DNA of 64,000 bases from DASSUW01 sp963849695 (GTDB lineage Bacteria > Actinomycetota > Thermoleophilia > Solirubrobacterales > Solirubrobacteraceae): NCBI GenBank assembly GCA_963849695.1, contig CAWKIT010000011.1, positions 248,001 to 312,000 of the forward strand, read 5' to 3'. The position numbers and the translations under genes were made by a program. The stretch's first letter is position 1, and each line of letters opens with the position of its first letter. Below are positions 28,099-37,807 of the stretch, piece by piece. Under the pieces are notes generated by a model, which saw only the letters and a program-made list of their open reading frames with translations, searched no databases and was not told where the DNA came from.

Positions 28099-29625
28099 CT
28101 AACGCCGGGTTCCCTGCTTGCGCTTGAACAGCGCGATCTCGCTGATCTCGACGCGCTGCTCGTCCTCGGGCAGCGCGGTGATCCACACGAGGTAGTACCG
28201 GTAGCGCTCGCCGGCGGCGGCGAGCCGGAAGCGCTGCTGCTCGTTGCGCACGGTGCCGCCGCCGAGGCGGGTCCAGCCGTCGTCGATGCTCTCGGGGACG
28301 CGGCTGCCGGAGGCGCCGAAGATGTCGGCCTGCCAGCCGGGCTGCGGGGTCTGGATCTCCATCCGGACCGCCTCGACGCCCGGCTTGGCGTCGACGTAGA
28401 TGCCGACGCCGGCCTTGCCGGCGGCCTGGATGTCGCTGTCGTAGCTCTCGGTCACCCACGTCGTGTCGGGATCGCGGTCGACCACCAGGCTCGCCCGCTC
28501 GGGGTGCTCCTCGTCGTCGCCCGCGGGGTCGTAGTCGCTGGCCGACGTGCTGGCGACGGACACGATCTCCTCGCCGGCCGGGGCCTCGATGTCGCCGGCG
28601 CCGGTGCCGCGCTGGGTGCGGTCGACGCCTTCCTTGGCCAACAGGACGAGCGCCGTGGCGGCGACGGCGAGCAGGACCACGATCGCCAGCACCGGCAGCG
28701 AGTGGCGCATCCTGAAGGGCAGCCGCCGGCGCTTGGACTCCGGCAGCGTGCGCAGGACGGCGGTCGCCTCGCCGGTCGAATGGCCCGACCGCGCGGCCTC
28801 GATCGCCAGCGCCTCCTCGAGGTCGGCGACGACCGCCGGCACGTCCTCGTAGCGCCGGCGGAGGTCCTTGTCGGTCATCCGGTCGAGCACCGAGGCGAGC
28901 GTGGCCGACGCCTCCGGCCGCCGCGTCTGCAGGTCGGGCACGTCCTCGCGGACGTGCTTCATCGCCACCGACACCTGGTTCTCGCCGTGGAACGGGACGT
29001 CCCCGGTCAGCATCTCGAACAGGACGATGCCGAGCGAGTAGATGTCCGACTGTCCGTTGACGTCGTGGCCGAGGGCCTGCTCGGGCGAGACGTAGTCGGT
29101 GGTGCCGAGCACACGGCCGTCGGCGGTGAGGCCGTCCTGGTCGAGGGTGCGGGCGATGCCGAAGTCCGTCACCTTGGCCGAGCCCTCGGCGTCGATCAGC
29201 ACGTTCTGCGGCTTGACGTCGCGGTGCACGATGTGGTGCGAGTGGGCGCTGCCGAGCGCGCGCGCGATCTCGATCGCGTAGGCGATCGCCTCGTCCACCG
29301 GCAGCCGGCCCATCCGGCGGATCCGCTCCTTGAGCGTCTCGCCCTCGACGTACTCGAACACGATGTAGGGACGGCCTTCGTCCTCGCCGGCGTCGATCAC
29401 GCCGACGATGTGCGGGTGCGAGAGCTGGGCGACGGCGCGCGCCTCGCGGCGGAAGCGCTCGAGCTGGTCGGAGTCCGACGCGATCTCGCGGTGCATGAGC
29501 TTGATCGCCACGCGCCGCTCGAGCGTCTGGTCGAACGCCAGGTAGACCGTGGACATGCCGCCGGCGCCGACCTGGGCATCCAGCCGGTATCGCCCGCTCA
29601 GCTCCATTCCAACGAGCGTGCTCAT
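28099..29625 (-). CDS. Receptor Ser/Thr kinase with discoidin-like extracellular domain
   Basis: A 508-aa kinase. The catalytic domain (about 12-275) is intact (GAGGMSTVYLAFD, VAIKLM, HRDVKPQNVL, DFGIAR, SPEQ). A TM helix lies at about 311-333, and the extracellular C terminus (about 370-500) looks like an F5/8-type (galactose-binding-like) domain: ERASLVVDRDPDTTWVTESY, GIYVDAKPGVEAVRMEI and VEISEIALF. A similar fold is known on the mycobacterial MviN C terminus, so a cell-wall or carbohydrate ligand is plausible but inferred. Its stop is one base from the stop of convergent pknB. Confidence 0.85.
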   Translation of the reverse strand: MSTLVGMELSGRYRLDAQVGAGGMSTVYLAFDQTLERRVAIKLMHREIASDSDQLERFRREARAVAQLSHPHIVGVIDAGEDEGRPYIVFEYVEGETLKERIRRMGRLPVDEAIAYAIEIARALGSAHSHHIVHRDVKPQNVLIDAEGSAKVTDFGIARTLDQDGLTADGRVLGTTDYVSPEQALGHDVNGQSDIYSLGIVLFEMLTGDVPFHGENQVSVAMKHVREDVPDLQTRRPEASATLASVLDRMTDKDLRRRYEDVPAVVADLEEALAIEAARSGHSTGEATAVLRTLPESKRRRLPFRMRHSLPVLAIVVLLAVAATALVLLAKEGVDRTQRGTGAGDIEAPAGEEIVSVASTSASDYDPAGDDEEHPERASLVVDRDPDTTWVTESYDSDIQAAGKAGVGIYVDAKPGVEAVRMEIQTPQPGWQADIFGASGSRVPESIDDGWTRLGGGTVRNEQQRFRLAAAGERYRYYLVWITALPEDEQRVEISEIALFKRKQGTRR

Positions 29626-29812
29626 CTAGGCGACACCTATTGTGGCCGATCTGGCCGTCATCCCGGCGACGGTCTTAACGTTTCCCTATTGCGCATGGTC
29701 ATGGGCGGCCGAGCCGCAGCTCGCCCGCGGGTCGAGTTCGGCGGCTCGGTGGCGTTCCCCTTCGTGATCGTCGGATCGAGGCGGCGAGCCGTAGGAGGCC
29801 GCCCGGCGCGGC

Positions 29813-30484
29813 CTATTCCCTGCGCTCGTCGTCAGCGTTGGCCGGCGGCTCGAACTCCGTCGTCTTCTCCTCGTCGGCGGGCTCGGCGACCGGTGCCGGC
29901 TCGTCGGTGCGCTCGGGGACGGGCGGGCCCCAGCCCGATCCGGCGACCTCGCCGTCCCCGCTCCGCACGTCGACCGGGGGCAGGGGCTCGACCTGCTCGC
30001 CGGCGAGCGGGTTGGCCGCCTGCTCGATCGCGTCATCGATCTGGCGCTCGGTGTCGGACATCCCCGGCGCGGTCGGCTCGGCCGCCTGCGCGAGGTCGTG
30101 CTCGGCCTGCTCCTGCCCCTCGGCCTCGCCCTCGCCGGCCTCGGCCAGCGGCCGCTCGGCCTCGGTGGCGGGCTCGCCGGCCGGGCCCGCGTAGTCGCTG
30201 ACGACGCCGCCGATGTTGGCCGCCTCCGCCGCCGCGGCCGCCTCCTCGGCGTCCTCGTCGATCGCGCCCGGCTGCTGCGGGTCCGGCGCGGGCACCGGCG
30301 TCGCGGTGTTGGCCACCGGGCCCGGCACGTCGTAGTTCGAGGGCGCCGGCGGCGCGGGCGGGGCCGGCGGCTCGCTCTTCTGACCGCCCGGCAGCAGCGC
30401 CGCGACCTTCTCGCGCTTGAAGAAGATGCCGGCGACGATCGCGGCGAAGGCGCCCAGAAGGAGCAGCTTGGTGGATCGGGCCAT
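29813..30484 (-). CDS. Membrane-anchored acidic Pro/Ala-rich protein
   Basis: A 223-aa protein with a short TM/signal segment at the N terminus (STKLLLLGAFAAIVAGIFF), then a long low-complexity region rich in Pro, Ala and Glu (PPAPPAPPAPS, EEAAAAAEAANIGG). No enzyme motif. I take the ATG at 30484, with AGGAG 6 bases upstream; the frame upstream of it is not protein-like. It is divergent from the sigma factor gene. Function unknown. Confidence 0.6.
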   Translation of the reverse strand: MARSTKLLLLGAFAAIVAGIFFKREKVAALLPGGQKSEPPAPPAPPAPSNYDVPGPVANTATPVPAPDPQQPGAIDEDAEEAAAAAEAANIGGVVSDYAGPAGEPATEAERPLAEAGEGEAEGQEQAEHDLAQAAEPTAPGMSDTERQIDDAIEQAANPLAGEQVEPLPPVDVRSGDGEVAGSGWGPPVPERTDEPAPVAEPADEEKTTEFEPPANADDERRE

Positions 30485-30641
30485 GGTCAGCTCCTGGTCT
30501 CGAGTCAAGGGATCAACCAGGCACCGTACCCGGCTCTGCACGCGCCAAGCGGTCAGCGATTCGACATCCCGGCGATCAAGGGATCGGGACCCGGGCCGAT
30601 ACAGGACGGGTCCGCAGACCTCCCGAGGAGTCCTTCCCCGC

Positions 30642-31454
30642 ATGAAGTCCGCACCGACCACCAGCCGCCACCGCGTCACCGCGAACGAGGCGCACGCGCT
30701 CTGGCGCGAGTACAAGCGCACGGGAGACGTGCGGGCCCGCAACCGGCTCGTGATGACGTTCGCGCCGCTCGTGAAGTACATCGTCTTCAAGAAGGTGCGC
30801 GAGCTGCCGGCGCGCTGTGAGGTCGAGGACTTCATCTCCTGCGGGCTGGAGGCGCTGATCGCCTCGATCGACCGCTACGACCCGGAGAAGGGCGCCACGC
30901 TCGAGCAGTTCGCGTGGACCCGGATCCACGGCGCCGTGATCGACGAGCTGCGCCGGCTCGACTGGGCGCCGCGGTCGCTGCGCCGCTGGGAGCGCGACAT
31001 CGCCCGGGCGCGCGACCAGTTCGCCGCCGTCCACGGCCGCCCGCCGTCGCGCGCGCAGCTCGCCGAGGCGCTCGCGATGCCGGTCGAGGACCTGCGGCGC
31101 CGCCAGGACGAGATCGCGGTCTCCGACGTCACGTCGCTCAACGCGCTGGTGGTCTCCGACGAGGAGTCGACCGTCGAGCGGATCGACACGCTGGCGGCCG
31201 CCGACGAACGGCTCGATCCCGAGCACGCGACCGCCACCGAGGAGGCCAAGACGAGGTTCCGCGCGGCGTTCGAGCAGCTGCCGAAGCGCGAGCGCGAGGT
31301 CGCCGTCCTTCTCTACGTCAAGAACCTCACGCTGCGTGAGATCGGCGACATCCTCGGCGTCTCCGAGAGCCGTGTGTGCCAGATCCACACCCAGCTCAAG
31401 CGCACGCTCAAGCAGGAGCTCTCCCAGGACGCGCAGCTGTTCGCCCACGCGTAG
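30642..31454 (+). CDS. RNA polymerase sigma factor, FliA/WhiG (sigma-28) type
   Basis: A 270-aa sigma-70-family factor. Region 2 contains RNRLVMTFAPLVKYIVFKK, EDFISCGLEALIASIDRYDP and LEQFAWTRIHGAVIDELR; the LDWAPRSLRR segment and region 3 helices are typical of FliA/WhiG. Region 4 includes LPKREREVAVLLYVKNLTLREIG and VSESRVCQIHTQLKRTL. No flagellar genes are in the window, so its regulon is unknown. I start at ATG 30642; GAGGAG lies 12 bases upstream, and the open frame before it is not sigma-like. Confidence 0.88.
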   Translation: MKSAPTTSRHRVTANEAHALWREYKRTGDVRARNRLVMTFAPLVKYIVFKKVRELPARCEVEDFISCGLEALIASIDRYDPEKGATLEQFAWTRIHGAVIDELRRLDWAPRSLRRWERDIARARDQFAAVHGRPPSRAQLAEALAMPVEDLRRRQDEIAVSDVTSLNALVVSDEESTVERIDTLAAADERLDPEHATATEEAKTRFRAAFEQLPKREREVAVLLYVKNLTLREIGDILGVSESRVCQIHTQLKRTLKQELSQDAQLFAHA

Positions 31455-31463
31455 CGCGTGTAC

Positions 31464-31469
31464 TAGCGT
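31464..31469 (+). promoter_or_regulatory. -10 element of a probable leaderless promoter (cupin gene)
   Basis: TAGCGT ends 7 bases before the ATG at 31477, which puts the transcription start at about the A of the start codon. GGAGG directly touches the ATG and is too close to act as a ribosome site. Confidence 0.5.
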
Positions 31470-31476
31470 CCGGAGG

Positions 31477-32013
31477 ATGGACGAGGCGAAGATCGAGGAG
31501 ACCGAGACCGGGCTCCAGCCGGCCGACGACGGCTGGTGGATCCTGAACGCGAGCGAGATCGGGTGGGCGACGGTGGAGGGCACGGGCACGTGGTCGAGCT
31601 TCGAGTCGCCGAAGGCGCCGTCGCCCCTGCTCGGCATCGGCATCCACATCCTGTCGCCCGGCGAGACGCCGGGCTACTACCACGCGGAGAGCAACCAGGA
31701 GGGCTTTCTGGTGCTCTCGGGGGAGTGCCTGGCGATCGTCGAGGGTCAGGAGCGGCGGATGGGCCCCTGGGACTACCTGCACTGCCCGCCGGGCACGGCG
31801 CACATCACGATCGGCGCCGGCGACGGGCCGTGCGCGATCCTGATGGTCGGGACACGCGCTCCCGACGCGACGACGCGCTACATCGCCGATCCGGTCGCCG
31901 CGCGGCACGGCGCCGCGGTCGAGATCGAGACCGACTCGGCACGCGAGGCCTACAGGAACCGACCGCCGATCAGTCCGGCCCGGTCGCCCTGGCCGCTCGC
32001 GTCCGGCGACTAG
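31477..32013 (+). CDS. Cupin-domain protein
   Basis: A 178-aa protein with a single conserved beta-barrel (cupin) domain (about 45-125): the LSPGETPGYYHAESNQEGFLV strands carry the His/Glu metal-binding set, and GPWDYLHCPPGTAHITIGAG is cupin motif 2. The N terminus contains DDGWWILNASEIGWATVEG. Substrate unknown; sugar isomerases, dioxygenases and sensors all share this fold. Next to it is yihY, with an independent promoter. Confidence 0.75.
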   Translation: MDEAKIEETETGLQPADDGWWILNASEIGWATVEGTGTWSSFESPKAPSPLLGIGIHILSPGETPGYYHAESNQEGFLVLSGECLAIVEGQERRMGPWDYLHCPPGTAHITIGAGDGPCAILMVGTRAPDATTRYIADPVAARHGAAVEIETDSAREAYRNRPPISPARSPWPLASGD

Positions 32014-32046
32014 GCCGCCTCTCCCGCGGACATACTCCGGCCCTGC

Positions 32047-32868
32047 ATGGGCCGCGCCCGCCTCGCCTTCACCGCCTTCTGGCGCAAGGCCTTCGATGAC
32101 AACCTCACAGGCCTCGCGTCGATGGTCGCCTACAACCTGCTGCTCTCGATCTTCCCGGTCGCGCTGGTGGCGCTGTTCATCGCCGGGCGCGTGCTGCGCT
32201 CGCCCGACGTCCAGGCGTCAGTGCTGCTCGATCTCGAGCAGCTGTTCCCGAGCGCCGCGGAGAGCACGCTGAGCGAGGCGGTGCGGCGGCTGCAGGAGTC
32301 GTCGACCACGACCGGGATCGTGGCCATCGTCGCCTCGGTCTGGTTCGCGTCCTCGTTCTGGGGCGCGCTCGACACCGCGTTCTGTCAGATCTACCAGCGG
32401 CCGTGCCGCAGTTGGGTCCAGCAGAAGCTGTTCGCGCTCGGCATGTTCGCCGTCGTGCTGCTGTTCATCGTCGCGAGCGTCGCCGTGCCGGCGCTGCAGG
32501 GCCTGCTGGTGAGCGGCGCCACCGACCTCCCGTTCGGGCTGTCTGACGTGGACGGGCTGATCTACGGCGTCACCCTGGCGTTGGGCGTGGTCCTCCTGTT
32601 CGCGGCGCTGTGCGCGACCTACCGGCTCGTGCCGAGCGGCTCGATCCCGTGGCGCTGCGTGTGGCCGGGGGCGCTCGGTGCGACGATCGCCATGGGCGTC
32701 GTCGACTACTGCTTCCCGCTCTACCTGCAGAACGTCACGACCCTGCGCGCCGGCACGACGTTCGTCTTCGTGCTGATCGTGCTCGTGTGGTTCTACGCGC
32801 TGGCGATCATCCTGCTGGCCGGCGCGGTGATCAACGACCTGCGCTTCGAGCGGCTGCGCGACCGGTAG
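32047..32868 (+). CDS. YihY/virulence factor BrkB family membrane protein
   Basis: A 273-aa polytopic protein of the YihY (formerly annotated RNase BN) family with about six TM helices. Family features are the N-terminal AFWRKAFDDNLTGLASMVAYNLLLSIFPV, the central FASSFWGALDTAF, and the C-terminal GTTFVFVLIVLVWFYALAIILLAGAVIN. Suggested roles are transport or envelope function, unproven. TACTCC ends 8 bases before the ATG, so the mRNA may be leaderless. Confidence 0.88.
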   Translation: MGRARLAFTAFWRKAFDDNLTGLASMVAYNLLLSIFPVALVALFIAGRVLRSPDVQASVLLDLEQLFPSAAESTLSEAVRRLQESSTTTGIVAIVASVWFASSFWGALDTAFCQIYQRPCRSWVQQKLFALGMFAVVLLFIVASVAVPALQGLLVSGATDLPFGLSDVDGLIYGVTLALGVVLLFAALCATYRLVPSGSIPWRCVWPGALGATIAMGVVDYCFPLYLQNVTTLRAGTTFVFVLIVLVWFYALAIILLAGAVINDLRFERLRDR

Positions 32869-32875
32869 TCGGCGC

Positions 32876-33040
32876 GATCCGCTCAGCCCCGCTGCGTCGA
32901 GCGCGGCGAACGCGTCGAGGAACCGCTCCATGACCGACGGTGTGAAGGGCACAGCGGCCCCGGCCGCGCGCAGACCGCTCCACGAGATCGAGCGGTCGAC
33001 GCGGCTGTCCGATCCGGCTATGGTCGCGAAGCGCTTCCGA
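32876..33040 (-). pseudogene. Possible gene remnant between yihY and the metalloprotease
   Basis: On the minus strand, about 55 codons read like real protein with high G/C third positions (RFATIAGSDSRVDRSISWSG, then FTPSVMERFLDAFAALDAAG). There is no upstream start, and the frame runs on antisense through yihY. It could be a decayed fragment left beside a transferred gene, or chance. No family recognised. Confidence 0.2.
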
Positions 33041-33048
33041 GCGCGGAC

Positions 33049-34098
33049 GTGATGAGCAAGAGACTCGTAGCCCTGGCACTACTGGTAGTCGCGACGGTGG
33101 GATTCCTCACGTCGGCGGCGTCGGCGGCGCCCCCGCTCATCGAACCGACCAACATAGAGGGCGTCGAAGCGAAGCGACCGGTCGTGGACACGATCCTCTC
33201 TCCGTCGCGCTTAATGGCCCGAACGTCCGCGAACGCGCACACACAGCGGTGGATGGATCCCCACGGTCACACCATCTCGATCTCCACCGATCTCCCAGCC
33301 GTCGACCTGTCCCCCTTCGCGGGCATCCTGGCGGGGACTCGGCATCGCAGCGAGATCAACGACCTACGCGTCCAAGCCGTGACCATGGCCCAGGTAGGTT
33401 CGATCTGCGGCAATTCAGCGGCAGTTGCCTGCTACGCGGCAGAAGACCCGGACCGCTCCTATGCCGGCCAGATGTGGTTTGCCATCGATGACCCAGATGT
33501 CGTCCACACGCTCGTCCATGAATACGGCCATCACATGGACAACCAGCTGCTCAACCTGAGTCACCTCGGGTACTGTGGATACTCCAACGACGGTTCGCGG
33601 AACTGGTTCTTCGAGCGGGACGTTGAAGACGACATCCTCGGGGCCGGCGTGAGCTGCTCGGCGGACACCGGCTGGGAGTACCTGCTCGGCGAGCTCTACG
33701 CCGAGGACTTCGTAGCCCTGAATGAGATCCTCAACTGGACGCTGCCGAGCGTTCGTTCTCCGACACGGCGTCAGCTCGATGCGTTGGACTACGACATCCG
33801 AATGCCGTTTGACCCGATATCCCGCACCTGGAAGCCGAGAGTTCGGCATCGGGCACTGCCATACAGGACCGTCACATCCAAGCACTGGACCTTTCTCACC
33901 GTCACGCTGAGCAGTCCCCGTCGCCGCGACTTCGACCTGTACCTGTATCGGGCCGGGAAGACGCGGTCGTTCGCAAGCAGCAGGCGAACGGGGCGCTTCG
34001 ACCGCATCGCGCGAGTGCTGCCACCTGGCCGCTACGACATCGGTGTACACGCATACCGCGGCAGCGGACGGGCGCGAGTCGGCATCGCTATGGATTGA
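33049..34098 (+). CDS. Secreted zinc metallopeptidase-like protein (HExxH)
   Basis: A 349-aa protein with a clear Sec signal peptide (MMSKRLVALALLVVATVGFL, cleavage near ASA-A). The catalytic HEYGHH is at 157-162, and Glu215 or Glu219 in GELYAEDF is the likely third zinc ligand, as in gluzincins. Cysteines at about 115-125 and 170-205 may form disulfides. The C-terminal domain (about 275-349: SKHWTFLTVTLSSP, DFDLYLYR, PPGRYDIGVHAYRG) resembles a PPC domain. No known family assigned. Its base composition is lower than its neighbours (34 G/C in the 60 bases from 33481) with more A/T-ending codons, which suggests recent acquisition. Start GTG 33049 or ATG 33052. Confidence 0.7.
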   Translation: MMSKRLVALALLVVATVGFLTSAASAAPPLIEPTNIEGVEAKRPVVDTILSPSRLMARTSANAHTQRWMDPHGHTISISTDLPAVDLSPFAGILAGTRHRSEINDLRVQAVTMAQVGSICGNSAAVACYAAEDPDRSYAGQMWFAIDDPDVVHTLVHEYGHHMDNQLLNLSHLGYCGYSNDGSRNWFFERDVEDDILGAGVSCSADTGWEYLLGELYAEDFVALNEILNWTLPSVRSPTRRQLDALDYDIRMPFDPISRTWKPRVRHRALPYRTVTSKHWTFLTVTLSSPRRRDFDLYLYRAGKTRSFASSRRTGRFDRIARVLPPGRYDIGVHAYRGSGRARVGIAMD

Positions 34099-34422
34099 CT
34101 CCGGCGTCCTTGGCCGGCGCCGTCGTGCTATCGCTCGTACCTCCCTTCCGGGCAGTTGCGGGGCGCGATTGTCCCCGGGATGGCCTGACAAGGGCGGATG
34201 CAGACGGCGCTCCGACGCGAGCGCGGAAGCGCAGCGCGGAGGCCGATGGGCTACGAGTCGGAGGTGACCGGCTCGGGCGCCAGGAGCCAGATGTCCCCGA
34301 AGACGGGGCTGAGGCGGTCTTCGCGGGCGGCGAAGCGCGCCACCGCCGGCCATCGCCCAGGTCGCGGTGGACGGTCATGAGGGCCACCGTACCCGACGAG
34401 GTTCCGGCGCTAGGCTGGCTGT
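34099..34422. other. Intergenic stretch with one short minus-strand frame
   Basis: About 320 bases. The only protein-like item is a 30-codon minus-strand frame (34343-34251, GTG to TAG, with DRLSPVFGDIWLLAPEP) that lacks a ribosome site and has no family. The promoter of the following lytic transglycosylase gene is at its right end. Confidence 0.5.
34411..34416 (+). promoter_or_regulatory. -10 element of a probable leaderless promoter (lytic transglycosylase)
   Basis: TAGGCT ends 6 bases before the GTG at 34423, with no ribosome site between. The transcription start would coincide with the start codon. Confidence 0.45.
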
Positions 34423-35328
34423 GTGGGACGTTGGCTCGTTGTGTTGCTCGTCGTGGGCGCGGCGACGGGGGTGACGATCGCCGTCGCGCAGGAGCCGTCG
34501 GACGCGCCGGCGCCGCCTGCGCCCACGCCGACCGCACCGCCGGACCAAGCGCCGCTTCCCGCGCCGCGCTCGGCTCTGCCGCACCGGCCGGCTGACCTCG
34601 CCGCCGCACTGACCGCCACGACGCAGCGCCTGCGCGACGCCCTCGGGCGGTGGGATCCGGCGGCCGCCGCACCTCGCGACGTCACGTACCTGGCGTTGCA
34701 CCACCAGCGGATCCTGCGGCTGATGGCGGACCGGCGACGGCTCGGGAACGCGACGCTCGGACGGCTGCCTGCGGACGTGCGCGCCGAGGCGCGCGACACG
34801 GTTCTGGCGCGGCGGCATCTCGCGGCGATCCCGCGCTCGCCCGGCCGGCTGCCGCGCGTGCGGGTCGCTCGCGCCGCGCCCGCCGCCGCGCTGCGCAGCC
34901 ACTACGAGGAAGCGCAGCGCCGGTTCGGCGTGCACTGGTCGATCCTGGCCTCGGTCAACTTCGTCGAGTCCGCCTTCGGGCGGGTCCGGAGCGCAAGCGA
35001 GGCGGGCGCCCGCGGCCCGATGCAGTTCCTGCCGGCCACGTGGCGCGCGTACGGCATGGGCGGCGACATCGACGAGCCGCGCGACGCGATCCTCGCCGCG
35101 GCGAACTACCTGCGGCGCTCGGGAGCCCCGGATGACATGGACGGCGCGTTGTTCGCCTACAACCACTCGACTTCCTACGTGCGCGCGATCCGGCGCTTCG
35201 CCCGCCGGATGCGCGCCGACCAGCGGGCGTTCCTCACCTACTACGCCTGGCAGGTCTTCGTCCGCACGCCGGACGGCGTCCGGCAGCTCACCGGGCCGGG
35301 CCGCGAGCGCTATGCGCCGAAGCCCTGA
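34423..35328 (+). CDS. Secreted lytic transglycosylase (SLT fold)
   Basis: A 301-aa exported peptidoglycan lytic enzyme. A signal peptide (GRWLVVLLVVGAATGVTIAVAQ) leads into a Pro-rich linker and a helical region. The SLT domain (about 160-275) follows with the catalytic Glu182 in SVNFVESAFG, then ARGPMQFLPATWRAYGMGGD and LFAYNHSTSYV. It probably cleaves glycan strands with anhydro-muropeptide formation. It is alone except for two small downstream genes. Confidence 0.88.
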   Translation: MGRWLVVLLVVGAATGVTIAVAQEPSDAPAPPAPTPTAPPDQAPLPAPRSALPHRPADLAAALTATTQRLRDALGRWDPAAAAPRDVTYLALHHQRILRLMADRRRLGNATLGRLPADVRAEARDTVLARRHLAAIPRSPGRLPRVRVARAAPAAALRSHYEEAQRRFGVHWSILASVNFVESAFGRVRSASEAGARGPMQFLPATWRAYGMGGDIDEPRDAILAAANYLRRSGAPDDMDGALFAYNHSTSYVRAIRRFARRMRADQRAFLTYYAWQVFVRTPDGVRQLTGPGRERYAPKP

Positions 35329-35377
35329 GGGCCGGCCCGGCGGTACGGATGCCGCCGGAACCGGGTACCACCACCGC

Positions 35378-35563
35378 ATGGCCGATCCCAAGACAGAGGA
35401 GTTGCGGCTCGAGCAGATCCACCGCGAGCGCTCGGAGCGCGACCAGGCGGGCGAGTCCTTCGAGCCCGCAGAGCAGCGGACGCACCGGCGGCGCGCCGAC
35501 CGCGCCGCGTACCTGAAATCGAAGCTCGACGAGCGGGCGAGGTCCGAGGAGGATGACCAGTGA
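35378..35563 (+). CDS. Small hydrophilic protein, unknown function
   Basis: A 61-aa charged, helix-prone protein (TEELRLEQIHRERSERDQAG, then RAAYLKSKLDERARSEEDD) with no TM or cysteine. Its stop overlaps the next gene as GTGA, which argues for a real coupled pair. The sequence may be an intrinsically disordered or stress-type protein. Not recognised. Confidence 0.5.
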   Translation: MADPKTEELRLEQIHRERSERDQAGESFEPAEQRTHRRRADRAAYLKSKLDERARSEEDDQ

Positions 35564-35763
35564 GCGAGAAGGCCGAGCCCGAGCGCGACGTCGAGGAGAT
35601 GCAGGAGCGCACCGACCGCCTCGAGGAGCAGATCGAGGACACCCGGGAGGACTGGGAGGGCAAGAAGCGCGACTCCGGCGTGCCCGGCGCGGCGGGCGAC
35701 CCTGACCGGGCCGAGGGGGGCCCCGAGACCGGCGCCACGTACCCCACGAAGCGCGAGCAGTAG
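35560..35763 (+). CDS. Small acidic coiled-coil-like protein, unknown function
   Basis: A 67-aa Glu/Asp-rich protein with a predicted coiled coil (EEMQERTDRLEEQIEDTRED) and a Gly/Pro-rich end. It overlaps the previous small gene and is followed at once by a terminator-like hairpin, so the two form a tiny operon. Not recognised. Confidence 0.5.
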   Translation: MSEKAEPERDVEEMQERTDRLEEQIEDTREDWEGKKRDSGVPGAAGDPDRAEGGPETGATYPTKREQ

Positions 35764-35768
35764 TGCCC

Positions 35769-35789
35769 GGGCCGTCATCCGGACGGCCC
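35769..35789 (+). terminator. Terminator-like hairpin after the small-protein pair
   Basis: GGGCCGTC (35769-35776) and GACGGCCC (35782-35789) pair perfectly around ATCCG, 6 bases after the stop. A short T-containing tail (CATTGATG) follows, so termination is possible but not certain. Confidence 0.5.
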
Positions 35790-35805
35790 CATTGATGCCG
35801 TCCGG

Positions 35806-35840
35806 CGCCGTCCGGGCGCCGGTAACCGGGCCTTCGGCCC

Positions 35841-35842
<2 letters not shown>
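35806..35842 (-). repeat. Dispersed hairpin repeat, copy 3 (at the purM stop)
   Basis: Minus strand: GAGGGCCGAAGGCCCGGTTA then CCGGCGCCCGGACGGCG. It begins inside the purM stop codon. It matches copy 2 (3' of the HNH gene) and copy 1 (in recF). The stem GGGCC-GAA-GGCCC could terminate or protect the purM mRNA. Confidence 0.6.
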
Positions 35843-36890
<1,048 letters not shown>

Positions 36891-37069
36891 CGAGCCCGAT
36901 CGTGCCACACGGCGCCGACGATCGGTGGTGGTGAGCGCGCGCGGGCTGTGGTTGCGTGCGGCGGGTCCGGGGAACTGCGCTGGGTGGGGAAGCGGCGACG
37001 CCGGCGTCGCGCCACTCCCGCGCGCTGCGTCGCCCCGCCTCGTCACGCCGGCGCCCCGCGGCGTCCGTC

Positions 37070-37807
37070 CTAGCGGCGCCGCCACACGGCGAGGATCACG
37101 GCGGCGAGAACGACGCGATAGGCGGCGAACGCCGCGAGTGGCGGCTCGGCCTCGCGCTCGAGTCGCAGCGCCGCCCACGTCGAAGCCCCCGCGGCGAGGG
37201 TGCCGGCCGCCAGCGCGCGCACGGTGGCCGCGGGCGGGCGGCGGGCGAAGAGCCGCGCGCCCTTCAGCGCCGCGGCGCCCGCGAGGACCGGCAGCGCGAC
37301 CGCGCGCGAGAGCTCTGCGGCCTCGCGGCGCCCGAACCCGCGTGCGCGGGCGGCGGAGCGCGTCGCGCCGCTGCGCGAGACGCCCGGGATCAACGCCAGC
37401 GCCTGGGCGACTCCGAGGGCCGCTCCGTCGACGACGTCCGGCTCGGTCCGCCGCGCCGGCGTGCGATCGGCGGCCACCATCGCGACCGCTCCGGCGACGA
37501 GGCCGGCCGCCACGGTCGGGGGCGTGCCGAGGCGCTCCTCCACGAAGCGCTCGAACACGAGCCCGGCGAGCGCCGGAGGGACCGTGGCGGCGGTGAGGAA
37601 CCGCCACCGGATCGGCGGGCGCTCGAGCGCGAGCGCGATCGCCGTGCCCGCGTGGAGGGCGACCTCGATCTCCTTGCGCACCGCGCCCGGCAGCGAGGCA
37701 TGGCGGCTCTGCAGCAGCAGCCCGACGTGGGCGGAGGAGGAGATCGGGAGCAGCTCGGCGGGGCCCTGCAGCAGCCCGAGGAGGAACGTCTCGTCAGCTG
37801 CCGGCAT
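37070..37807 (-). CDS. uppP: Undecaprenyl-diphosphatase UppP/BacA
   Basis: A 245-aa polytopic enzyme that dephosphorylates undecaprenyl diphosphate to recycle the carrier lipid for peptidoglycan and polysaccharide synthesis. Both active-site motifs are present: LQGPAELLPISSSAHVGLLL near the N terminus (Glu and the Ser-Ser-Ser-x-His set) and LIPGVSRSGATR. Multiple TM helices follow. The ATG overlaps the end of the dedA gene by 14 bases. The two membrane genes may be functionally linked, since DedA proteins are implicated in carrier-lipid recycling. Confidence 0.92.
   Translation of the reverse strand: MPAADETFLLGLLQGPAELLPISSSAHVGLLLQSRHASLPGAVRKEIEVALHAGTAIALALERPPIRWRFLTAATVPPALAGLVFERFVEERLGTPPTVAAGLVAGAVAMVAADRTPARRTEPDVVDGAALGVAQALALIPGVSRSGATRSAARARGFGRREAAELSRAVALPVLAGAAALKGARLFARRPPAATVRALAAGTLAAGASTWAALRLEREAEPPLAAFAAYRVVLAAVILAVWRRR

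Noticed and set aside
34251..34343. 30-codon minus-strand frame with protein-like sequence
   Set aside because: No ribosome site, promoter or conserved motif, and it is very short; kept only as possible debris.
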